Of a stretch of DNA of 28,896 nucleotides, positions 23,499 to 28,896 are shown piece by piece; the first letter of the stretch is position 1; every line of letters begins with the position of its first letter. The position numbers and the translations under genes were made by a program. The notes beneath the pieces are model-generated. The model saw nothing but the letters and a program-made list of their open reading frames with translations, did no database searches and was not told the origin of the DNA. This DNA is from an uncultured Pseudobutyrivibrio sp. (GTDB taxonomy: Bacteria; Bacillota; Clostridia; Lachnospirales; Lachnospiraceae): contig URCQ01000027.1 of assembly GCA_900546435.1 (NCBI GenBank), positions 1-28,896 on the forward strand. Direction: 5' to 3'.

Positions 23499-23927
23499 TT
23501 ACCACTCATCATAACCATCTTCAATAGCATCCTCTATAGCATCATCTACGCCTGTCGCATAATCACTATCATAATTATATCGATTATCATCATAATCCGA
23601 ATCAAAATATACATCATCATAGCCATCATCATATGAGTCGTAATAGTTATACTTGCTTGGTTTTGTATCTGCGTTCTGATGACTATTAGAATTGCTATTA
23701 TTTACATAATCTTTACCATCCGGAATTTGATTCTTTTCCATTTCTTTTTTATGCTTTTCGCAAAATATGCTTCCTTCTACCCTCTTTTCGTAACAGTATT
23801 CATTTTTGCAAATACTCTCTTTACGTAATTCCGCAGATTGTATTGCAATACCTGCTACTGCAACTAATGCCAAAATAACGATAATTGAACTCTTTACTTG
23901 TACTCTCTTCTTATCCATATCTTTCAT
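23499..23927 (-). CDS. Hypothetical membrane-anchored protein with acidic Tyr/Asp-rich tail
   Basis: This 142-residue protein is not recognised. A basic start and one membrane segment (about 12-30) are followed by a small Cys/His cluster C40-x4-C45-x10-C56-x2-H59 that could bind a metal, then a polar spacer and a tail of repeated D/Y/N residues (about 93-142) ending in EDGYDEW. The low-complexity tail resembles cell-surface or polymer-like tails, but its role is unknown. AGGAGG lies six bases before the ATG at 23927; the longer frame has no such site. It is 63 bp upstream of the Cys/His protein gene and may be co-transcribed with it. Confidence 0.72.
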   Translation of the reverse strand: MKDMDKKRVQVKSSIIVILALVAVAGIAIQSAELRKESICKNEYCYEKRVEGSIFCEKHKKEMEKNQIPDGKDYVNNSNSNSHQNADTKPSKYNYYDSYDDGYDDVYFDSDYDDNRYNYDSDYATGVDDAIEDAIEDGYDEW

Positions 23928-24154
23928 AACGCGCCTCCTACTTGCATACATGATTTTTTATATCTACATCCTACTCCACGCCGTGTACCATAAATGTCAC
24001 AACCATCTATTCTTTCTTCATTTCGTTACTGTTCTGTCCCTAATCTGAAGTTCTCTCTCGTAATCAAATTTTCCTTTTTTTGTCGTATTTTATAGTGTTA
24101 TACGTTGTAATTAACGCATAACTACAGATGAGTTTTTAAAAAACTGTTCTAGAA
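23928..24154. other. Intergenic stretch with no recognised feature
   Basis: AT-rich sequence upstream of the membrane-anchored protein gene. I see its ribosome binding site but no convincing promoter pair, repeat or RNA structure. Confidence 0.4.
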
Positions 24155-24192
24155 CAAAAAGAACCAAAACAAGGCAATGCCCCATTTTGGTT
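24155..24192 (-). terminator. Terminator after the ATPase fragment / DUF3737 gene
   Basis: On the minus strand AACCAAAA pairs with TTTTGGTT (arms 24162-24169 and 24185-24192), with an inner GGC/GCC pair, followed by CTTTTTG. Confidence 0.7.
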
Positions 24193-24198
24193 ACTTCT

Positions 24199-24288
24199 GT
24201 CTTTTTCCTTAATCGTAAGTTTTACATCTACGCCAAGCGCTGTGACCAATCCAATTGCTGGATCTGCATCAATGGCTAAAATTTTTGT
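24199..24288 (-). pseudogene. Fragment of a CooC/ParA-like P-loop ATPase gene
   Basis: This stretch reads TKILAIDADPAIGLVTALGV and then DVKLTIKEKD, matching the segment after the Walker A motif in CooC-type and related deviant-Walker ATPases (K-V-L-A-I-D-A-D-P ... L-G-V). There is no Walker A motif and no start codon: an in-frame TGA lies directly upstream, and the similarity fades after about 30 codons just before the terminator. It overlaps the last six codons of the DUF3737 gene in another frame. It is the remains of a gene that lost both ends. Confidence 0.6.
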
Positions 24289-25120
24289 TCACCATAATTT
24301 TTCCTTCCGCTGCATCATCATCCATAATAATTTCATCCACCTGGGGAACTACAATGGTGCCTTTTCGTGGATTTTTGATACTTATCATTGGTGTACAGAT
24401 CGTTGCCTCAACCTCAGATTTTTCAAATGCCAGGTCGGTATCTATCATTTCACAGTTTACCAGCTTTAAATTTTTGCAATAGCAAAGCGGCTGTGTTCCA
24501 ATGATGGTGCAATTCTCAAATGTAACATTCTCGCAATACCATGCCAGATATTCTCCTTTGACAACACTATTACGGATGATGACATTTTTTGCATGCCAAA
24601 ATGCATCTTTTGTATCCAAATCACAATGCTCAAATTTAGAATCTGTAATGTATTGGAAAGAATACTTTCCTTTCAACGATACATTGAGAAAGTCCAGATG
24701 TTCAGATCGCATCATAAAATATTCACTTTTAACCGCTGTATCTTTCATTGCGATATCTTTTACAAACCAGCCAAACTCCGTGGAGTCTACATCGCAATTA
24801 TTCATTCTTATATGTGCACACTCGCGGAGGGCTTTGATGCCATGAAGCTTGGTATCTGCAATGCATATATTGGTTGTATACCAAAGTGCCGCCCTGCAAT
24901 TTTCCGTCATTTCACTGTCACTGACTTTTACATTTTCATCATGCCACAAAGGATAGCGCAAATTGAAAAAACTGTTTTTCACCTCCACATTTTTGCATTC
25001 CTTCAATGCACTTTCTCCATCTGCCGGGCCATCAAATCTACAGTTTTCAACTACAACGCCATCACTTCCATAAAGTGCACGTTCCGCATCAAATGTTTGT
25101 CCTTTTATTATCTTTTCCAT
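24269..25120 (-). CDS. DUF3737-family right-handed beta-helix protein
   Basis: This 283-residue cytoplasmic protein is built of short repeated strands with regular V-x-N-x/F-x-N-C steps (VVVENCRF, VEVKNSFF, VIIRNSVV, VTFENCTI, LKLVNCEM), typical of parallel beta-helices, and has the overall pattern of DUF3737. The function of the family is unknown; the fold resembles pectate-lyase-like and pentapeptide-type solenoids. The final residues (NKNFSH) are encoded by sequence that in another frame belongs to an ATPase fragment, so the natural C-terminus may have been slightly altered by a deletion junction. GAGAGG precedes the ATG. Confidence 0.82.
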   Translation of the reverse strand: MEKIIKGQTFDAERALYGSDGVVVENCRFDGPADGESALKECKNVEVKNSFFNLRYPLWHDENVKVSDSEMTENCRAALWYTTNICIADTKLHGIKALRECAHIRMNNCDVDSTEFGWFVKDIAMKDTAVKSEYFMMRSEHLDFLNVSLKGKYSFQYITDSKFEHCDLDTKDAFWHAKNVIIRNSVVKGEYLAWYCENVTFENCTIIGTQPLCYCKNLKLVNCEMIDTDLAFEKSEVEATICTPMISIKNPRKGTIVVPQVDEIIMDDDAAEGKIMVNKNFSH

Positions 25121-25175
25121 GTTGAAATCCTCTCTTCTTATCTATTAATTTTTTCAAAATGTTTATTTTCATCAT

Positions 25176-25216
25176 AAAAACACCTTCAAACTTTATTATA
25201 GTCTGAAGGTGCTTAT
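25176..25216 (-). terminator. Second terminator after the MFS gene
   Basis: CACCTTCA-A-AC (25181-25191) pairs with GT-C-TGAAGGTG (25201-25211). On the minus strand the stem is followed by TTTTTATG. It lies between the MFS and DUF3737 genes. Confidence 0.75.
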
Positions 25217-25267
25217 TTTTAAAGTTGCAATTTAGTAGTTCATCAAATCATTTTTATAATTCCATCT

Positions 25268-25305
25268 AAAAGATATTTTGGTTATTTCTTACCAAAATAT
25301 CTTTT
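25268..25305 (-). terminator. Long hairpin just after the MFS gene
   Basis: Perfect 15-bp arms AAAAGATATTTTGGT (25268-25282) and ACCAAAATATCTTTT (25291-25305) around an 8-base loop. It ends in TTTT on either strand, so it may terminate in both directions or protect the message end. It is followed by a second hairpin 57 bp on. Confidence 0.7.
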
Positions 25306-25317
25306 AATTTGCAAAAA

Positions 25318-26514
25318 CTAAGCGGCAAAACCGTAACGAGATTTTTGTTTTTTACATAGAACGATCCCTATCAGTAACATAATCGGGAAAATAATTCCTG
25401 CCAAAATTCCCATCTTTAAATTATCTTTCAAAGCTCCTGATACCATTCCTACCAGTGTAGGTCCGCTTGCGCAGCCTACGTCACCACCCAATGCTAATAA
25501 CGCAAACATGGCTGTTCCGCCTTTAGGAAGCGTCGCCGATGCCTTGCTGAAAGTTCCCGGCCACATGATTCCTACCGAAAGTCCGCAAACAGCACAGCAG
25601 ATCAGATTCAATAATGGAGCAGAGAACAGTGAAATTCCCAGATAAGATAGCACACACAAGACGGTGCTGCAGATCATAAAACGTTCCAGGTTAATGCGGT
25701 CGCCGTACTTACCATAAAACAGTCTTGCCAGTCCCATCAAAACGGCAAATGCCATTGGTCCCGCCAAGTCACCTGCAGCCTTGGAAATTCCAAGTCCTTG
25801 TTCTGCAAAAGCAGATGCCCATTGACTTACCGCCTGTTCACTTGCTCCTGCGCATATCATCATAATGAGCAAAATCCAAAAAATCTTTAGCTGAAACAGA
25901 GCCTTTAACCCCAATCCCGTCTCTCCGTCCTCGAGCAATGATGCCATCGGAACCTTTGTAAAGACCAATGCATTTCCAATGGGAATAACCGCCCAAATTA
26001 TGGCTAATATTCTCCAGTGTTCAATACCAACCACATAAAAGAACAGCGTTGATATAAGTACAACACCAGCATGTCCCCAACAATAAAAAGAATGTAAAAG
26101 ACTCATTGCTGTCTCCTTATTATCGGATGGGCAAGCCTCAACAACCGGGCTGACCAGAACTTCCAAAAGACCGCCACCTATCGCATAAATCATGACTGCA
26201 ATCAGAATTCCTATAAATGGAACCGGTAAAATCTCCGGTAAAATGGTCAGAAGGAGCAGCCCCGCCGCTGCCAGCACATGTGCCATAATCATCGAGATTC
26301 GATATCCGATTTTATCAACAAACCGAACCGAAAGAAGATCAACCAGTAGCTGTACTCCAAAATTGAACGTCACCAGCAGTGTAATCTGTGAAATCGGAAT
26401 ATGATAGCTTTTTTGAAAAAACAAAAAAAGCAATGGGGTAAAATTATTAACGATAGCCTGGACAATATATCCTACAAAGCAAGCGATCATTGTCTTATTG
26501 TATTGGTTTTTCAC
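25318..26514 (-). CDS. Major facilitator superfamily transporter
   Basis: This 398-residue protein has about 12 hydrophobic segments and MFS landmarks: VRFVDKIGYRISM after helix 2 (the G-x-x-x-D-R-x-G-R-like loop), GGGLLEVLVSPVVEA, and a matching GLARLFYGKYGDRINLERFM in the second half. The pattern recalls sugar/proton symporters of the FucP type, but the substrate is unknown. It starts at a GTG with AGGAG nine bases upstream. It follows the PNPOx-like gene by 30 bp, making it the last gene of a probable operon. Confidence 0.88.
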   Translation of the reverse strand: MKNQYNKTMIACFVGYIVQAIVNNFTPLLFLFFQKSYHIPISQITLLVTFNFGVQLLVDLLSVRFVDKIGYRISMIMAHVLAAAGLLLLTILPEILPVPFIGILIAVMIYAIGGGLLEVLVSPVVEACPSDNKETAMSLLHSFYCWGHAGVVLISTLFFYVVGIEHWRILAIIWAVIPIGNALVFTKVPMASLLEDGETGLGLKALFQLKIFWILLIMMICAGASEQAVSQWASAFAEQGLGISKAAGDLAGPMAFAVLMGLARLFYGKYGDRINLERFMICSTVLCVLSYLGISLFSAPLLNLICCAVCGLSVGIMWPGTFSKASATLPKGGTAMFALLALGGDVGCASGPTLVGMVSGALKDNLKMGILAGIIFPIMLLIGIVLCKKQKSRYGFAA

Positions 26515-26544
26515 TTTTCTGTACTCCTAAATATCTTTTTTCAA

Positions 26545-27033
26545 TTACACGATAGGATTTGCCGGCAATGGTCTGTACTTTGCCGTGTAATAATCACATT
26601 CAATACGAATAACACTAACAATCGAAACCAATTTCTCATTGAATTCAAAATCCTTGCCTGTCTGTATTTTCATCAATGTGCTCAACGCTTTCATTTTTTC
26701 CTGCGGCTCATCTACAATCGCAGCCGTTCCGAATCCATCAAAAGAATAATAACTGCATCCATATTGGCATGCCATTTTCCCTTGGAACGGCTGAACATCA
26801 CATTCAATCTGAACGCAGCAGTCAGCATTGGCGCGGATTACATCAAGCTTGCGACCTTCCAACGCTCCATGCACATAAAATACTAGCTTATCCTCTTCAA
26901 AAGCGTAGCCATAGTTCATAGGCACTATGTATGGCTTGCCCTGGTCTACTAACCCAAGGTGCAAAACCTTTCCCGTATCAAGGATGTGTATGATTTCTTT
27001 TTGTTCCGTTACTTCTTGTTCTCTTCTACGCAT
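26545..27033 (-). CDS. Pyridoxamine 5'-phosphate oxidase-like (split-barrel flavin-binding) protein
   Basis: This 162-residue protein matches the NimA/flavin-nucleotide-binding branch of the PNPOx-like split-barrel fold: HILDTGKVLHLGLVDQGKPYIVPMNYGY, then LVFYVHGALEGRKLDVIRAN, CVQIECD and YSFDGFGTAAIVD. Members bind FMN and some reduce nitroimidazole drugs; the natural role is usually unknown. GGAGG lies six bases before the ATG. It sits between a MATE and an MFS transporter gene with gaps of 25 and 30 bp. Confidence 0.88.
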   Translation of the reverse strand: MRRREQEVTEQKEIIHILDTGKVLHLGLVDQGKPYIVPMNYGYAFEEDKLVFYVHGALEGRKLDVIRANADCCVQIECDVQPFQGKMACQYGCSYYSFDGFGTAAIVDEPQEKMKALSTLMKIQTGKDFEFNEKLVSIVSVIRIECDYYTAKYRPLPANPIV

Positions 27034-27058
27034 ATGTATCCTCCAATCATATCTATCA

Positions 27059-28399
27059 TCAAATACTTATTTTTTCATCAATTGGCCACGATTTTCTGAG
27101 AGCTGCATAGGAAATCAGGAAATTGGCAAGCCAGCCTGCAGGTACCGCGAGCCAGACAAATGCAATACCAAAACGTGGGGCAAAAAGCAGTGCAACAGAC
27201 AGACGGATTGCAAGGTTTACCATGTTGGCAACGAGAAACGGACGCATAATTCCAAGTCCACGAAGAACACCATCGGTTGCCATCTTGATTCCCATGAATA
27301 TGAAAAAGTACCCAAGCCATCTCATATAATCCCCAGACACCTGATAGGCTAAAGCGGTTCCGTCTTTTCCCAAAAATAGTGAGGAAATTTGCGTATGCAG
27401 TGTTTCAATGACTACAAAGGCCAGCACCGCAAAACATAAATCTAGCACTAATGCAGCACGATATCCTTTTTTGATACGATCTACTTTCTTTGCGCCCAGA
27501 TTCTGAGAAACATATGGCGAAACTGCGTTTCCAATCGATACAAATATCAATGAGAAAACATTTTCTACACGCATCGTTGCCGCATAACCCGCAAGTGCCT
27601 GTGTACCGAACGGATTGACAACCGCCTGCACAATCATCATACCAATGGACACCGTAGACTGCTGCAAAACGGACGGCACCGCAATGCGAAGCATGAGATG
27701 TAATCCCTGCCCATCAAACCACTGAAAAGGACTGTTATATCGACGCATTCGACAAAAGAAAATCAACAGCGAAATCACTGCGGCAATCCCCTGTGCAATC
27801 AGCGTCGCAAGCGCTGCTCCAAAGACGCCAAGACCTAGGCCTGCCACCATCCAAAGATCCATAACTATGTTCAGAACAGAAGAAAATATCAGAAGTCCCA
27901 GAGGTATCTTTGATTCCCCGATAGAAGTAAACATGGTAGAAAGAATGTTGTACATAAACAGAAATGGGAAGCCCACAAAATAGACCCGCAAATACAGCAC
28001 TGCATCATCCAGTATATCAGCAGGTGTTTGTAATAAGCTCATCATCGCATGAGAAAAGCCAAATCCAAAGACGCCGAGAAATATGCTTAAAACCAGAAAA
28101 CTAATCAAGGAGGTTGATACAATTGTTTTCATCTTGCTATACTCTCTGGCACCAAAATAGCGACTCACAAGTACGCCCGCACCTACACCCGCGCCAAGTG
28201 CTACACAAATAAAAACATTCGTAAGCGCTGCACAGGCTCCCACCGCCGCAAGTGCAGAAGAACCGACAAACTGCCCAACAATGATGGAATCCGCCATATT
28301 ATATATTTGTTGAAAGAAACTACCGAGAATCATCGGCATTGCAAAAACGGTTAATGCTTTCAGAGGTGTGTCTGTAATTAAATATTCATCTTTTGACAT
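27059..28399 (-). CDS. MATE-family efflux transporter
   Basis: This 446-residue protein has about 12 membrane segments in two similar halves. The start of the first half (ALTVFAMPMILGSFFQQIYNMADSIIVGQFVG) and the counterpart in the second (LRIAVPSVLQQSTVSIGMMIVQAVVNPFG) are typical of the multidrug/Na+ MATE family. It would export organic cations or other toxic compounds using an ion gradient. It is the first gene of a likely three-gene operon with the PNPOx-like and MFS genes. The substrate cannot be deduced. Confidence 0.93.
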   Translation of the reverse strand: MSKDEYLITDTPLKALTVFAMPMILGSFFQQIYNMADSIIVGQFVGSSALAAVGACAALTNVFICVALGAGVGAGVLVSRYFGAREYSKMKTIVSTSLISFLVLSIFLGVFGFGFSHAMMSLLQTPADILDDAVLYLRVYFVGFPFLFMYNILSTMFTSIGESKIPLGLLIFSSVLNIVMDLWMVAGLGLGVFGAALATLIAQGIAAVISLLIFFCRMRRYNSPFQWFDGQGLHLMLRIAVPSVLQQSTVSIGMMIVQAVVNPFGTQALAGYAATMRVENVFSLIFVSIGNAVSPYVSQNLGAKKVDRIKKGYRAALVLDLCFAVLAFVVIETLHTQISSLFLGKDGTALAYQVSGDYMRWLGYFFIFMGIKMATDGVLRGLGIMRPFLVANMVNLAIRLSVALLFAPRFGIAFVWLAVPAGWLANFLISYAALRKSWPIDEKISI

Positions 28400-28476
28400 G
28401 ATCTTTTTTCCATCTTCTTATCTTTAAAATTTCGCAATCCATTGCTTTTTTATAATGTTTTTACAACGCTAGAACG

Positions 28477-28896
28477 TCAAACGCAAAATACACTATACAA
28501 TGGCACTGACTTTATCCCATTTACCATCCCAAAATTTCTTGCTGAAATCCGGATTGCATAAACCGGGGTATATTTTTCCATATAAACCATCATACTTTTA
28601 GCTTTCACATGGTTTCCAGCTTTACATTCTACCGGAATTACATGACTATCTTTTTGTATAAGGAAATCCACTTCTGCCGTATTATCTGATTCCCAATAAT
28701 GAAGGTCATATCCATTCGTTTTCAATGCAATTGCGACATAGTTCTCTGTCAGTATTCCTCGAAAATGCTCTGTTTCCTTACCCTGTAGCGCTTCCAGAGT
28801 CATTCCCAGTCTGGCGGACATAATACCCATATCACTATAGTACAATTTGAATGCACTCACATCCTGATATGCTGCAACCGGATAAAATCCCTGACT
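28477..28896 (-). CDS. DUF4143 ATPase, C-terminal part (5' end outside window)
   Basis: The frame is open to the right edge, so about 139 C-terminal residues are present. They match the DUF4143 domain that follows an AAA ATPase domain: AYQDVSAFKLYYSDMGIMSARLG, FRGILTENYVAIALK, then the nuclease-like core YWESDNTAEVDFLIQ and VIPVECKAG (E...D...V-E-C-K pattern). Proteins of this family are common and strain-variable in gut anaerobes; their cellular role is not established. The internal GTG at 28860 is not the start, because the family pattern continues upstream of it. Confidence 0.87.
   Translation of the reverse strand, partial: SQGFYPVAAYQDVSAFKLYYSDMGIMSARLGMTLEALQGKETEHFRGILTENYVAIALKTNGYDLHYWESDNTAEVDFLIQKDSHVIPVECKAGNHVKAKSMMVYMEKYTPVYAIRISARNFGMVNGIKSVPLYSVFCV

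Overview
The window looks like a chromosome segment of an AT-rich, anaerobic, butyrate-forming Clostridia, most likely Lachnospiraceae. The evidence is a clustered thiolase / hydroxybutyryl-CoA dehydrogenase / butyryl-CoA dehydrogenase / EtfBA operon, AGGAGG-type ribosome binding sites throughout, a class B sortase and a Lachnospiraceae-like type II-A Cas9. Almost everything is on the minus strand. The plus-strand exceptions are a truncated AraC-type regulator at the left edge and the tracrRNA.

Layout. 1-2.8 kb: the end of an AraC regulator facing a family 2 glycoside hydrolase. 2.9-4.4 kb: type 2 glycerate kinase behind a tRNA-Leu(UAG) and its terminator. 4.5-6.1 kb: a three-gene HipB-HipS-HipT-like toxin-antitoxin operon preceded by three evenly spaced palindromic operators. 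6.1-7.75 kb: a rearranged stretch with a LOG-family gene, a class B sortase, a decayed second sortase 3' end, a duplicated hip operator and a REP-like palindrome in a full and a half copy. 7.7-9.7 kb: Mrp-type P-loop Fe-S protein and MtnA. 9.9-15.1 kb: the butyrate operon thlA-hbd-bcd-etfB-etfA, with no crotonase gene in it and a near-perfect Rex operator in the thlA leader.

15.4-22.4 kb: a complete type II-A CRISPR-Cas locus. Reading leftward it has cas9-cas1-cas2-csn2, a 74-bp leader ending in ATTTGAG, and an array of seven repeats. Two adjacent spacers are present twice because of a 132-bp tandem duplication. A divergent tracrRNA upstream of cas9 has an excellent sigma-70 promoter whose -35 box overlaps the cas9 start codon. 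Any cas9 transcript starting upstream of the tracrRNA anti-repeat would therefore carry a 22-nt copy of the CRISPR repeat in its leader, which suggests cross-talk between cas9 mRNA, tracrRNA and crRNA.

22.5-28.9 kb: two unrecognised proteins (one with a Cys/His metal-site motif, one membrane-anchored with an acidic Tyr/Asp tail), a DUF3737 beta-helix protein whose end runs into a fragment of a CooC-like ATPase gene, a probable MATE / PNPOx-like / MFS operon closed by two hairpins, and the 3' part of a DUF4143 ATPase gene at the right edge.

The best candidates for something new are the tracrRNA-cas9 regulatory overlap, the phased hip operators with a probably leaderless hipB, and the operator-linked duplication around the LOG and sortase genes. 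All functional assignments come from reading motifs by eye; no database search was possible.
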